From Spongilla lacustris (Eukaryota; Porifera; Demospongiae; Spongillida; Spongillidae), in assembly GCA_949361645.1 (NCBI GenBank), contig OX442415.1, forward strand, positions 23,107,790-23,171,789: a stretch of 64,000 nucleotides of DNA. The letters run 5' to 3'. The stretch's first letter is position 1; each line of letters starts with the position of its first letter. The notes beneath the pieces were generated by a model that did no database searches, was not told the origin of the DNA, and saw nothing but the letters and a program-made list of their open reading frames with translations. Below are positions 1-12,384 of the stretch, piece by piece. Made by a program: the position numbers and the translations under genes.

Positions 1-1194
1 CCACCTGAAGATCAAATCTAAGGTCACACATACTGTAAGAGTAAAGATGTGAAAAAATTCACATTTTACCTGAACAGTAGGCATTCTCGCTGAGTCTTAA
101 GTGTTAAAAATGCAACTTGGTTAGACAGCAGTACAACCAATACATCTAGTCTGAGGTATTCATGCTCCTGTGTGCTGCATGTTGAGTAGCCGTACCCGTC
201 CATATATCATTGTAAAAACAGTCGTCCAAACAGCAATCCAAATGTATATCTCAATTCTGTGGATTGAAATACATTTGGATTAGGAAAAGAATCCAACGTT
301 TTTGCTCATTAACATTGGATTGATATGCAATCCTTCAATTCTAGATTGTAATTATTTGGACTGAGCTTTAATTAAACCTTTGAAATTCATTTGATATAGT
401 GCCACACATTTCAAGACTTTCGTTTGATTTCTGCATCAAATCATATAGCTCCTTAACAATGAGCTTGTGTCCTAGAATGGCCTGCACTATGTATATACAC
501 GTGAGCTCAGACCTTTAGCAAAAGGCATAATCTGTATGTTAGACCTTCTGATCTCATGAGAAGCCAATTAAAGTGTCTGGACACCTCCACAGTGGTTAAG
601 GGGCATTAATTACAACTTCAGGAGTGACCTTGGTATAGCCGGGAAGCCTAAGATGTACAATTAGCCTATAATGTTGCATGTACTGGTCCACACTATGGAC
701 TGTGGGGTAGGAGGAGTACTAGAAACCTCATGACCACAGGGACCACAGCTACACCTGATGTACTCATCCAGAACTGGATTTGATAAGCATGTTCATGTAC
801 ATGTAGATACAGAGAGGTGCCATTTTATATGCAGATCACATGTATTTATAGCTGGTGTGTAGAAAGGGCAGGATGCTTTTAATAGTCTGGAAATCCATAC
901 AAAATGGATGTTTGCCTCTTCCCTGGGTTGAGGTGTACATGATCACCTCTCCTTATTACCCCCATCATGTTGTGTGACCATTTTAGGGGTTATTTTCTGG
1001 ATAGCAAAGCAACTACTTTGGAGTGGTGGGTATAAGAAATCCAACTACATGTATGTAGCAAAACGTGTTTCACTTATTCGTATATGCATGTGTAAGTGTA
1101 GTCTTCACAAAATTCATGTTCAAATACTACATAAAGTTGCAGCATTTCTGTTATGTACACCTTGCATCAGTGATGTAAAGCTGCGCTTCATCAT

Positions 1195-1872
1195 CTAACA
1201 ATACCCAGTGATTTGGCAAACTTTCTCGGCAGTCTGCAAGGATGATAAAGGTCAATTAAACACTTCAGGCTTGTTATTAGACCATTAAATATATCACTTA
1301 CAAATATTTTGATGGCCGCATCCCACATCTTGTCGAAGAAAAGTCCTACGATTTTTTCACACTTCGAATGGAGAAAAAATTATCAAATATACCTTCATTT
1401 AAAAACAATTCTTAAATGACTAGCTTACCAGCATATTGCCACCGCACACCCCTGTTATAACGAAAAGGACTTCTGCCTATTTGTAGGAATATCGATGATA
1501 AATCATTAATAATGAAGTTACATGTACCTTGAATTTATTTGCACTTTTCAGTCCAAAACCAACAATCTCTTTACATGTGAAGCATTGCAGTCCTTGCTCC
1601 TTCAGTACCTCTTGACGGAATCGCCGCTACATAAATTATGTGTTGTAAGAGAACTAGTACTTGAACAATTGCATGCACATAGATCAATTGTAACATACTT
1701 GATCCATTGCGTAGTCATAAGAGGTAGAGTCTAGCTGTTGGTCTACGACCTCATTGTTGTTCAAAGGCACTGCATCCTCTGTCTCCAGAAACTTTAACTT
1801 GCTGGCCTTATTGTTACGAAGAGCTTCAGCAGCAGCCAGAAGAGCACAGAGCAAAATGATTCCTTTTATCAT
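1195..1872 (-). CDS. Secreted saposin-B-like protein, copy A (intact)
   Basis: Five exons on the minus strand: 1872-1699, 1626-1528, 1476-1429, 1361-1302 and 1233-1195. All junctions are GT-AG and phase 0, giving 139 residues. Residues 1-17 form a hydrophobic signal peptide (MIKGIILLCALLAAAEA). A proregion of about 50 residues follows, then a C-terminal domain with six cysteines at 73, 76, 102, 108, 133 and 139. The CxxC start, central pair and CxxxxxC end are the saposin-B pattern, in which three disulphides hold a helical lipid-binding fold. The gap between the third and fourth cysteines is only five residues, shorter than the roughly ten usual in the family. The protein should be secretory or lysosomal. 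Lipid-transfer and membrane-active (amoebapore/NK-lysin-like) roles are both possible and sequence alone does not choose. The exon structure is exactly repeated in copy B. Confidence 0.8.
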
Positions 1873-1921
1873 TTCTGGACTTTATTTTCTACAGTATGAA
1901 TGATCAACTAGTACTGCAATT

Positions 1922-1930
1922 CCCTTATAT
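1922..1930 (-). promoter_or_regulatory. TATA-like box of saposin gene copy A
   Basis: On the minus strand the sequence reads AATATAAGGG about 55 bases upstream of the start codon at 1872. The same box and spacing occur in copy B (AATATATAAGGG at 8969-8980, ATG at 9030), within a conserved upstream stretch. That conservation supports a real core promoter, though it could also simply reflect recent duplication. Confidence 0.45.
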
Positions 1931-2829
1931 TCTAAGGCAAGCGGAAATTATGTTCTCATGAGGAATTTTTTAATTACACTTGTTGAATCCTTTCCAAGTA
2001 AAACCACCTTCTACATGTTTAGGCTTCACATCATGAAATTTGTCACTCCATGAATACAATTATTGCCATCGTTAATCCAAGGAAATGCTCAGTTCCAGGA
2101 ATATTAGTAACCCAACCCCTCTCTTGACTTATCTTTGCTTTTTTTTTTTGGTCGTGTTTTTTTTTTTGTTGGTGGTATGGCAAACAGAGTACCATATAGC
2201 AAGTGTTGTGAACTCAGGAGGAATTTCAGTGCAGAGATATTTAGACACAAATGCACAACACATTCTGATCTTCATCATTATTGTCCCAATGTTCTTAAGC
2301 AGACCAACATGCTGACCTTAATAAGAATGGTGCAGTCAGGTCACACAGACTATTTCAAACCCATTCCACCGACACACACTTCATGCTAGACAGCCTTGTG
2401 AGCACTTCTTATTAGCGCAAAATGTATAATTAGCAGGCAGGATAATGTAAGGGGGTGATGTAGTAAGTTCAAGTGTAACACCACAATGGTAAATCCAATA
2501 TGTGGATTAGCTTCAAACACTAATAAATGCCTTCAAGCAATGCTATACTTGTATGGTGCAATTCATAAAGCATGCCAGACTTCAGGTCGAGGAGAGGTCC
2601 AAAATGGAGGAATGTATACTTGCATGTTTGTGTGGTGTACCAAAGTATAGATGAAAGAATAATGTGCAGTCTTGCATTTGCCCTCATCAGCTGCAGATAA
2701 AGTCCATAAATAGGCATGACTCACTCAAATTCCTGAACGAAAGGATTGTGTGTGGAGCTTGCAGCAGCCAAACATCAATCATAAACATGTGCGGCAAGTA
2801 CACTTACATGTATATATATATAACAGGGC

Positions 2830-4270
2830 CGTTGCCACCATAATAGAAGTGGTGTGGTTCTGAATCTGAATCGAAACGAAATGACGTATAGCGCTCATAT
2901 GCAGTCATATAATTAAAAGTTACTTGAACACATGTGAGAGTGTAAGTACAGTTGTGTGATGCAAAAATGTTGGGGTATAAAAGGGGGAGTACTATAGTGA
3001 GTGAACTGGCATTTTAAACATGGTGTACTACACTGTGTGGGCTACATGCATGCACATTCCTGTTCTGCACGTGAGTACTACTAAAGTGATCCATTAGAGA
3101 AGTCATCCAAATAATGGAATCCTTTGGCAGGTGGGGACTGGGACATAACTAACCATACTTATAAGAAATGGTCAGACATAGATAATTATGGTTGCGTGTG
3201 CATGTATACATGTATACAAGCACTTGCAAGAAGAAATTCATGGAATGACGGCAGTTAATATCGCTTTTTATTTTTTGAATCACTTCAGGTTTGTGGTGCC
3301 GGCAAACACTAGCTCCTCACGCAGTGACATCATACCTGATTTGGAGTGTATATTCGTTCACAAATGGGTGACCTTCACACTTTTTTTTTGTGTTGGAAGT
3401 ACATGTACTGATGTACATGTAGGAGGAATTACATGTAGCTCCATATGGAGCTACATATAGTTCTGTTGTACGTACAGCTTTAAGAAGTTGTGGATTCCTT
3501 GCCTGGAAGCTACCATCTCTTCTTCTAACAGACGTTTTCCAATATCGCGGACGCTGGAGCCTTTAAACCTTAACCGTAACGGTGGAAAAACACGACTGAT
3601 CCAGAACACCATTTCAGTCTTGTCAGCGCTATATTAATCGCTAATTTGAAGAATGTGCAGGTACTAGGTAGTAGCTTTTTAAACGGCACGGTGACGCTGC
3701 ATAGAATTTGTTGGCATAAAGTGTCAATTAGTTTTTTCAAGTTCTATAAACTAGTCTCGTCCCCAGACCCTTTACGTTGCGTATATGGGTTCTGGCATAC
3801 ATGTATGTACATTGAGCTAGCTGAGAATGTAATGAACCAATCCTATCTACATCATCGCCTGACCACATCCGATGATTATCAAATTTAGTTTGGGTGTTGC
3901 GGAGAAGATTTGTTGAGTCTGTTGACTAGCGACACTGCCAGCTCACACCAATTGCTTGCTCGATCGGCAAGATTAGGCTCCTGCGATTCGTGCGTTGAAA
4001 TTAAAGGGTTGGACAAAACCTACATATGCCGCTCAGTTGTACTACTTAGCCTTAGGTTAATAACGACGATGTGTCATTTTAATTTGAAACCTCTCTATAG
4101 CAGCATCTAATATCTATGGCAGCATCGACCATAGACGTGTGCATGCCACTCGGTACGACAGGTTTGAAAAGAACTAACTCGCACTAAAAATCGCCTTCTT
4201 CTGTTTGTCCTTCAATGTCTCCACTCTCAGCTCTCAGTCTGTCATCGCGAAACGCTTGTTCGACCGTATC
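2830..4270. other. No gene recognised
   Basis: This stretch separates copy A of the duplication from a hAT remnant. I see only short chance reading frames. It contains a palindrome around 3431-3458 centred on CCATATGG and several ACATGT repeats. Confidence 0.5.
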
Positions 4271-4274
4271 CCCT

Positions 4275-5235
4275 CAGTGGCGTCCCTAGGTGTTTCAAAA
4301 GGGGGGGGGGGGGGGGGGAGGGGGGGGGGGGGGGGGGGGGGCTAATCAAACAGAGGGGCGCCAAGGGGGAGTGGCTCTGACTAATCTATGAGGCATACAA
4401 ACTAAATTAATCACAGTATGGTTGGGTTGTGAAATTATCCCTATTCCATAAGCAGATTTGATAGTTCTATTCTTCTTGGGTGCATTATTTTGAGAAAGAA
4501 CTCCAGCGCTGTGTCATAGTTTACTGATGTGCGTAATGAATATTCATAAGTACTAGCGAAGAAAGCCGTCTACAGGTCATAGAGGACATTAACCAGTTTC
4601 TCAGATGGCGTAAGGTAGAAAAGTTTCTCTCGCAGCTGCAACTAGTAATTGGAAGCGTGCAACCAATTTTTATCAAGCGGAAAATATTACTCTCATCACA
4701 AACGGCCGGCTGATTTGTGCCGATGCAAGAGTATCCGGCCGCGGACGATCGATTGGTGAACACGGAAAAGAAGAAACACTTACAGGACACGATGGTATGA
4801 GAGAAATAAATGGATTTCTAATTGACGCCGTCGGCTCAGAAACACATCGGAGGCAAAACGTGTGTAACTGACGAATCAGAACTGAGTATGGTACATGAAG
4901 GAAAGAATAGAACAAGGGAATACATGTATTATGATTGATTTTATTTGGGTATGCATTGCGCGCTCCATGGTTGACTTGGTGACGTAGAGAAACAGGCTCG
5001 CTCGAGCTCGATGGTGCAACACTCTACTTTATCAATGCAACGGATTGCGCGCTTGAATGCAATTGACATTGCAACCGGCTTAGATTTTCGATTATCAGCC
5101 CCGCTTAGCTTTCGCTTTGTGTTCGACATTGTATTCGAAACCAACGATATATTTTGAATGATGTAATACGGGCGGTAACTTCACACGGCGAGGCGCTTAA
5201 TTAATCGACGAGGATTGTGTGCGTGTGTTTGTCAG

Positions 5236-5269
<34 letters not shown>

Positions 5270-5381
5270 GGCGGGGGGCGCCATAAAGCGGGGAGGGGGG
5301 CGCCATATAGCGGGGAGGGGGAGGGCATCTGCCCCAAATGCCCCCCCCCCCCCCCCCCCCCCCCCTATGCGGACGCCACTG
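4275..5381 (-). mobile_element. hAT-family transposon remnant
   Basis: The left end reads CAGTGGCGTCC and the right end GGACGCCACTG, an 11-bp terminal inverted repeat of hAT type. Both ends sit next to long G or C homopolymers (about 4301-4342 and 5341-5365). A (GT)n tract lies at 5243-5267. The minus strand carries a C-terminal transposase fragment at 4521-4790. No clear 8-bp target duplication flanks these ends, so the boundaries may be eroded. The element interrupts copy A of the segmental duplication. Confidence 0.65.
4521..4790 (-). pseudogene. hAT transposase C-terminal (dimerisation) fragment
   Basis: The minus-strand translation contains the stretch FRLIKIGCTLPITSCSCERN followed by FSTLRHLRNWL and a later ALVLMNIHY-like end (SLVLMNIHYAHQ). 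This is the hATC dimerisation pattern: a hydrophobic run, a Cys/Ser-rich SCERNFS core, then an LRNWLRSSM-like helix. Only about 55 residues of the family are recognisable. Upstream frames do not continue into an RNase-H-like core, so this is a truncated relic near the 3' end of its element. Confidence 0.7.
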
Positions 5382-5559
5382 CACTCAGTGTATTTGTTTA
5401 CGTGATTAATTAAAGTGCGCACGAATTCCTAAGGTTTGGTACACTTCCGCCCCATGTTTTGCAATAAACATTGCGTCATATTGGTCTGTGAACGAGACTA
5501 AGTGTGGTACTACAACGGCATAATAAAAAATAAAAAACGTCACGTTTTTTGTGACCGCT

Positions 5560-6130
5560 ACTGTACTCGTGCAGTTATTCATACGATCATATCACATTGA
5601 ATGATAGACACAGTCATAAATCATTGCATGGCCGTATAGCGGGAACTTGTCATGCTTCTGAGTTTTTGGAATGTCAGCGAACGTAATATCGGAGAGGTGA
5701 TATGTATCACATGATTTTTGCACATCATAAGATTTTTTCCGCTGTATCTATGCAATTTGCAAAAGTTTCACCCTCAAACGTTTTCTGCTCTGTATCTCAG
5801 AAGATCAGTGTAACATACACTAAGAACCAAATTTTTAATGAACTTTGAACTATCATGCAACACGCTGCCAAGTTGTAGAATTATTCCTGGAACTGAGCAT
5901 TTCTTTGGATTCAAATGTAAAGATTAGTGTGCTTAATGAGGCTTCAAAGTCAACGTACATGTACATGTACATGACATGTAGCAAAGACCACTAAATCACT
6001 AAATGCTGAGGGATAGATAATTGTGGGAGGACTATTACTAATTCAATTCAAGCTATATAGGTGTAGGTCATTACACCTGACATGCTTTCCAGGAATGGGT
6101 CCTCACTGCATCCTCCTGAGAATGTGGGAG
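5560..6130. repeat. Segmental duplication copy A, right part
   Basis: Bases 5565-5900 match 12955-13310 directly (shared tracts include GAGTTTTTGGAATGTCAG and AACACGCTGCCAAGTTGTA). Bases about 5915-6125 match 13485-13685 as reverse complement. The junction between direct and inverted homology lies just after the shared GGAACTGAGCAT. I see no gene in it. Confidence 0.75.
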
Positions 6131-6854
6131 TCTTGAGTCCTAAACATGTATAATCATTGGTATATTGACCATACATGTACAGTATTTCAATTGTTAGAAG
6201 TAATAAGTACGTACATGGGCCACACAGAGGTGGGCATTACTTGGAGCCACACGGCTGTAGAGAAGAGATAGTCAAGATAAGGAGTGTAGCAATAGTCCGG
6301 GAAGAGTGAAAAGGTCTGGGGATGAGAAAGTTTGCAGGTAATACACATGCACATGTAGGTGGGACAGCATTGCCGTGGCAACAGACCTCTGTCAGGCGGT
6401 TCATTGAAAGCTGACGAATCTGCTTCACAGAGTTAATGTAGAAAGGTTGTATCTGTGGAAGGAGGAGGGGCTAGATCACTGAGGCATGGGGCAAATGGGG
6501 CAGGGGACTAGACATGGGGAAATGGGACAGGAAGAAGAGGGCTGGCTATATGTAGTATATGTGCATCACTCCATTGTCCCACATGTAAACATGCTCCATA
6601 TACTTTGCAATACACAGTATCGGAGCGAGAACATCACACTCCAAATTAAAACAGATCAATAAGAGTGTGAACATATGCTATCCACTTCATCATGTCATGC
6701 CAGACATGACAAATACGTTGTATTAGATGCACCTGCACACATGTGCAGTTCACACCCTAAATTCCAATTAATGCACACTATAGTCCCATCTTACCATCAT
6801 CCACTGGTGCTGTACACTTAAGGACAGGATGTGGTCTGGTCCACCTAGCCACAC
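6131..6854. other. No gene recognised
   Basis: Unique-looking AT-rich sequence. The two overlapping minus-strand frames at 6187-6428 have no domain signature and are probably chance. Confidence 0.4.
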
Positions 6855-7706
6855 CAGGGCTGTAGCAGCCACTCCGGCCGGTCAGGCCATGGCCGGACCA
6901 GTTTTTTACCCGAACGAAAAATTATTAATCGTTAATCAATTAATTAACTCATGCATAACCCTAATAACCTTAATTAACCGTGCCGCGTACGTGCGTCAAT
7001 CATGAATGTTAGCTTACACTGTAGCTAGCTGCATGTATTAGTACTATAACTACACGTTAATTAATGCATATGCGCACATATATAATAATATATATCATGG
7101 TGTTAATAGCTAATGCTTGCGGGTGTTCTGCTCAGTCCGGCTCCATATACTTACAGGAAACTATGAAACCGGTGTGAAATTTGTGAATCATTGGATATAA
7201 ATTGCCAGACGCGTCATTGCATGCATCAGAGTTATATTCACGAATTCTTGAGCTTCTCACATTCTTCAAGCCCACAAGGTTGCCCAGCTGTTGGAAAAGC
7301 AGAGCCTTCTGGCTTCCATCAAGACTGCATGGTGAAGAGAGCCTTTAATTATAGGCTACAAAGTAGTCTTGGTTGCATTACGAGACAGAGTGTACTGCTT
7401 TAGATATTCAGTAGCACTGATCTTTGCCGGTTAGCCCTGCTACCAAAGCTTTTAGTCAGCGCATGCAGGGCTTCAGTTCTGAGAAGACCTTATAATTAAT
7501 TCGTTCAAGTATGTCACAAATGCGATAACCTGCTAACTCTACATGCTCACAAAGCGAGAAGTGATGCTCTATCCCTTGCTTCATGCTTCAACGAGTCATA
7601 TTTTGCACCAAATCATACAAAAAAACAGCTGGGGCTCCGCCCAGACCCCGCCCCTACTTACGTATGCATTAGCCGGACCACCTTTTCTTTCGTTCCTACG
7701 GCCCTG
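6855..7706. mobile_element. Non-autonomous hAT-like element
   Basis: The left end CAGGGCTGTAG and the right end, read in reverse, CAGGGCCGTAG form an 11-bp terminal repeat with one mismatch. Just inside both ends are GTCCGGC-type motifs, as in the element at 11241-12299. The interior has no recognisable transposase. Flanks are CAC-rich, so the target duplication cannot be called. Confidence 0.55.
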
Positions 7707-7775
7707 CACACACACCATCAGAGCCCCCCCCCCCCCCCCCCCCCCACCCCTTTTGACCACAGTCACCTTATGATG

Positions 7776-8050
7776 GATCAGCTGGGCCAATGGAGATGTT
7801 GGTCATGTTTAGCAGAGGAAGTAACGAGCTACGAAGAGATTAGTGCTAAGCCTAAGTTGTTGGTATGTGAAAAAAAGACAAGTTTCTCTGTGTGTATACG
7901 TGTGTGGGTGTGTGCATGTGTGTGTGTGTGCATGTATGTGTGTGTGCACATGGCTCAGGTTGGTGACATCCTCACAGCACGGCTTGAGAATGCTCCTTTC
8001 AATGTCTGCACAGACAAGGGGACAAATGATGCAATTCCACATGTATGAAG
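7776..8050 (+). pseudogene. EEF1AKMT2 (METTL10) relic
   Basis: The segment matches EEF1AKMT2 at 27152-27760 but lacks the equivalent of 27174-27477. The end of exon 2 (GGAGATGTTGGTCATGTTT) runs directly into the 3' part of exon 4 (AGCAGAGGAAGTAACGAGC). The TG-rich intron 4 and the start of exon 5 follow, with exon 5 decaying after the DKGT region. Because the deletion removes exon 3, which carries the SAM-binding glycine motif, this copy cannot encode a working methyltransferase. The retained TG-rich intron shows it arose by DNA duplication rather than retrotransposition. It lies immediately left of saposin block copy B. Confidence 0.85.
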
Positions 8051-8689
8051 ACATAACCTCAATATGCATGCATGGTACAAAATGTAAATAGTGTATCAGA
8101 TAGGTATCACTTGTACTAAATGGCAAAACGGAGTCATTCAATTGAGAAATTTCATCAAAATAAGTTTGTGAAATGATATTGGCAGAATCTTAACAAAACA
8201 GATGGCATTTTTACTCAACAGTAGAAGAGTTTTAATAGAACTAGATGAATTGCCAGTCAAAGTCAACTTTAAAGGGGAATGCACGGAATGAAGTGAAATG
8301 GTACCACCTGATGATCAAATCTAAGGTCACACATACATGTAAGAGTAAAGATGTGAAAAAATTCACATTTGTACCTCAACAATAGGCTTTCAAGCTGAGT
8401 CTTAAGTGTTAAAAATGCAACTTGGTTAGACAGCAGTACAACCAATACATCTAGTCTGAGATATTCAAGCTCCTGTGTGCTACATAAATAAGTAGCCGTC
8501 CATATATCAGGATTGATATGCAATCCTTCGATTCTAGATTGTAATTATTTGGATTGAGCTTTAAACCTTTGAAATTCATTTGATATAGTGCCACATATTT
8601 CAAAACTTTCGTTTGATTTCTGAATCAAATCATATAGCTCCTAGAATGGCCTGTACAAGTATGTGCACTATGTATATACACGTGTGCTC

Positions 8690-8756
8690 AGACCTTTAGC
8701 AAAGCATGTGTACATGTAGTCCACAGATGCCTTAGCTCGTCCTCCACTTTGGCCTA
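8690..8756 (-). pseudogene. Relic of a UTP20-like exon
   Basis: The minus strand reads GAGCTAAGGCATCTG and ends in TTTGCTAAAG followed by GTCTG, aligning with the exon at 18244-18375 and its splice donor but with internal deletions. It lies inside duplication copy B. Copy A keeps only the last few bases around 513-525. This suggests the duplicated block once abutted or captured part of the UTP20-like gene. Confidence 0.6.
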
Positions 8757-8968
8757 AATATTCACCCAATAGGCTAATCTGTGTGTTAGATCTTCTGATC
8801 TCATGAAAAGTGTCTGGATACCTCCACAGTGGTTAAGGGGCATTAATTACAACTTCAGGTGTGACCTTGGTATAGTAAACATGCAGAATGTGGTTTTACT
8901 TGAAAAGGATTCAACAGGTGTAATTAAAAAATTCCTCATGTAGAGAACACAATTTCCGCTTGCTTTAG

Positions 8969-8980
8969 AATATATAAGGG
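8969..8980 (+). promoter_or_regulatory. TATA-like box of saposin gene copy B
   Basis: AATATATAAGGG lies about 50-60 bases before the ATG at 9030, matching the position of the box upstream of copy A. Confidence 0.4.
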
Positions 8981-9029
8981 AATTGCAGTACTAGTTGATC
9001 ATTCATACTGCAGAAAATAAAGTCTGACA

Positions 9030-9686
9030 ATGATAAAAGGAATCATTTTGCTCTGTGTTCTCCTGGCTGCTGCTGAAGCTCTTCGTAACAAAGTTTCTGG
9101 AGACAGAGGATGCAGTGCCTTTGAACAACAATGAGGTCGTAGACCAACAGCTAGACTCTACTTCTTATGACTACGCAGTGGATCAAGTATGTTACAATTG
9201 ATTGATGTGCATGCAATTGTTCAAGTACTAGTTCTCTTACAACACATAATTTATGTAGCGGCGATTCCGTCAAGAGGTACTGAAGGAGCAAGGACTGCAA
9301 TGCTTCACATGTAAAGAGATTGTTGGTTTTGCACTAAAAAGTGCGCATAAATTCAAGGTACATGTAACTTCATTATTAATGATTTTGACCATTTATCATC
9401 GATATTCCTACAAATAGGCAGAAGTCCTTTCAGTTGTACAAGGGGTGTGCGGTGGCACTATGCTGGTAAGCTAGTCACTTAAAAATTAAATATTAAGGTA
9501 ATTTTTTCTCCATTCAAAGTGTGAAAAAGTCGTAGGACTTTTCTTCGACAAGATGTGGGATGCGGCCATCAAAATATTTGTAAGTGATATATTTAATGGT
9601 CTAATTACAAGCTTGAAGCGGTTAACTGACCTTTATCATCCTTGCAGACTGCCGAGAAAGTTTGCCAAATCATTGGGTATTGTTAG
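9030..9686 (+). pseudogene. Saposin-B-like gene, copy B (frameshifted exon 1)
   Basis: Exons align one to one with copy A: exon 1 from 9030, then 9259-9357, 9418-9465, 9520-9579 and 9648-9686. Exons 2-5 have the same lengths, phase 0 splice sites and all six cysteines. Exon 1 lacks 17 bases present in copy A between CGTAACAA and AGTTTCTGG, which shifts the frame and gives a TGA about 35 codons in. As written it is a pseudogene unless a different first exon is used. The domain exons differ from copy A by several amino-acid-changing substitutions, mostly in exons 2 and 3. Confidence 0.75.
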
Positions 9687-11240
9687 ATGATGAAGCGCAG
9701 CCTTACATCACTGATGCAAGGTGTACATAACAGCAATGCTGCAACTTTATGTAGACAATTAGAGGATTTAAACATGAATTTTGTCAGACTACACTTACAC
9801 ATGCATATACCAATTGAAAATGAAACACGTTTTGCTACATAGTTGATTTCTTATACCCATCACTCCAAAGAAAGTAACCCCTAAAATAGTCACACAACGT
9901 GATGGGGGTAATAAGGAGAGGTGATCATGTACACCTCGCCCCAGGGAAGAGGCAAACATCCATTTTGTATGGATTTCCAGACTCATAAATGCATCCTGCC
10001 CTTTCTACACACCAGCTATAGATACATGTGATCTGTATATAAAATGGCACCTCTCAGTATCTACATGTACATCTTGAACATGCTTATCAAATCCAGTTCT
10101 GGTGGTCCCTGTGGTCATGAGGTTTTTAGTACTCCTCCTACCCCACAGTCCGTAGTGTGGACCAGTACATACAACATTGTAGGCTAATTGTACATCTTAG
10201 GCTTCACATCATGAAATTTGACACTCCATTGAATACAATAATTGCCATCGTTAATCAAAGAAATGCTCAGTTCCAGGAATACTAGTAGCCCTACCCCTCT
10301 CTTGACTTATCTTTGCCTTTAGCAATTTTTTTTTGTTGGTGGTATGGCAAAAAGAGTACCATGTAGCAAGTGTTGTGAACGCAGGAGGAATTTCAGTGCA
10401 GAGATATTTAGACACAAATGCAGTACAACACATTCTGATCTTCATATTTATTGCCCCAATGTTCCTAAGAAGTCCAACATGCTGACCTTAATAAGAAATC
10501 CATTCCACCGACACACACTTCATGCTAGACAGCCTTGTGAGCACTTCTTATTAGTACAAATTAGCAGGCAGGATAATGTAAGGGGGTGATGTAGTAAGTT
10601 CAAGTGTAACACCACAATGGTAAATCCAATATGTGGATTAGCCTCAAACACTAATAAATCCCTTCAAGCAATTGTATACTTGCATGGTGTATATGGGGAT
10701 ATTCACAAAGCATGCCAGACTTCAGGTTCTACTAAAAAGATGACTTGGAAGAGATCCAAATCTATACTTGTATGTTTTTGTGGTGTACCAAAGTATGGAT
10801 CAAAGAATAATAATTTGCCCCGATCAGCTGCAGATAAAGTCCATAAATAGTAATGGCTTAGGGTCAACTATCGATAAGACACTCTCTTATTCATTACCGT
10901 TCAGTAAGAGGTAACTTCTAACCGAATATTATCGGTAACACTCGGCTTTCTTATTGATGTTTTATATTTCTTGTACTGGCCTTCCAAATATTTATTCACG
11001 ACAACATGTGGTCAAAATTAACCGAATTAGTGTTATGAATAATTACTAGGGGGAATTTTCGCACTACAACATGAGTACATGTTTGAATAGAAGTTGTTTC
11101 TAGCACTATGACGTCAGAGCAACGAACTGTGCGTTTGCTGACACACCCAACCGATATAAATCAATATAAGGTCCGCTGGCACTGGTGTACAATTACAGAG
11201 ACTTGACGTTTTTAACTTATATCTATAAAAAATAAAGCTA

Positions 11241-12299
11241 CAGGGACGTAGGAATAGGTCCGGCAAGTCCGGCTTTCGCCGGACCACTTGTCCCCTGCAC
11301 TTTTTCTTTTAAATGTGCGTCTGTTCATTTTACTAAAGCGGTATAACAACCAGGTCATTGCGAGTGCAAGTGCAAGTGCAAGTGAATCGCTGATCAATGA
11401 TGAGTGATCTAAAAAGGCGGAGATACTAGATTAGTAACCATTGTTTTGTGAGTGCCCGTGACGTCATTTAGAACGCTGTCAGTTTGAACCAACGTTATTA
11501 ATCTATGATTGAACCGATTCCTGATTCCTGTCATCTCAGATTATATAATATTGTCATGATATGGCAAATTGTTCTACTAGCTGTTCTGAGCTCAGATCCA
11601 ATGCAATGTATCCAATCAACCTCACCATCTATTAGGCTTCAAGTTCCCGAAGCGTTCTTTTGGCATCAAAAGGTAGAACAGAGAAATTTCCAGCCCCAAT
11701 GGTTTGCTAAGTGGCTTTTTTTACATTACAATTAGGAAAAAGACGCGATATTCTGCCATACTTGTATTGAGGCCTGCAAGCTTTTAAAACGTATTACTGC
11801 AAAATAAAATAAAATCGGAGCCAGTATTTGTATATATAAATTATATAGGATTGCAATTAGATTTAAACAATAGATACAAAATTTTTTGATGATGATTTAA
11901 ACAATGGTCTACTTGAGGCACAACTCAACACGTTTGGGTTAAATTTTCAGCAGGCCCTTACATGTATGTGAAGTGAAAAAGGTATTTCAACTTGTTTTAG
12001 TAATGCCAGCAACAAAATGCGTGCTCCTAGACGGGTTAAAACATATCTCAGGACAAAAATGTCTCAGAAACGGCTTAATCATTTATTGATACTTAAAAAT
12101 GTTCACAAAGAAAGGACAGACAAACTTGACCCTAAGGATTCATATAATGACTTTGTAAAGGGTTCACAACATCGGGCAGGGTTGTTTTCTCTGTTTTAAT
12201 TTGTGATTTTGCTATAACAGTTCATTGTTTAAATTGTGTTATGAATCGAAATAGTTAAATTCGCCGGACCACTCCTATATAATGAGTGCTACGTCCCTG
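11241..12299. mobile_element. Element nested inside the 10859-12774 hAT
   Basis: Begins CAGGGACGTAG and ends with its complement CTACGTCCCTG. AGCTA occurs on both outer flanks, a possible short target duplication. GGTCCGGC motifs lie just inside both ends, as in the element at 6855-7706. The interior is AT-rich with short frames only, so it is non-autonomous. Confidence 0.65.
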
Positions 12300-12384
12300 A
12301 GCTACACCACAGGCTAAAACGCTTTGTCATCCCAAAAACCCAGGGTCCATATGATCAAGTTGCCATTGCAGTTTCCTTGCAAAA

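Larger units (their letters stand above)
1..2800. repeat. Segmental duplication copy A, left part
   Basis: The first 640 bases match 8304-8880 in the same orientation (the shared stretch begins ATCAAATCTAAGGTCACACA), and 2019-2800 match about 10196-10857 and 12775-12890 directly. The middle, about 645-2015, matches 8880-10195 only as reverse complement. The block therefore carries an inverted cassette relative to copy B, and the cassette holds the saposin-like gene. The duplicate resumes at 5560 after an interruption that includes a hAT remnant. A third partial copy lies at 28245-29065. Confidence 0.85.

Noticed and set aside
1684..1698. Reading saposin exon 1 through into the intron as a single 62-residue protein
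   Set aside because: A GTATGT donor at 1698 and phase-matched downstream exons conserved in copy B show that the frame continues by splicing.
5201..5422. Glycine/proline-rich frames on both strands around the GT repeat and poly(C)
   Set aside because: The reading frames come from the homopolymer and dinucleotide tracts at the end of a hAT remnant, with no conserved residues outside them.
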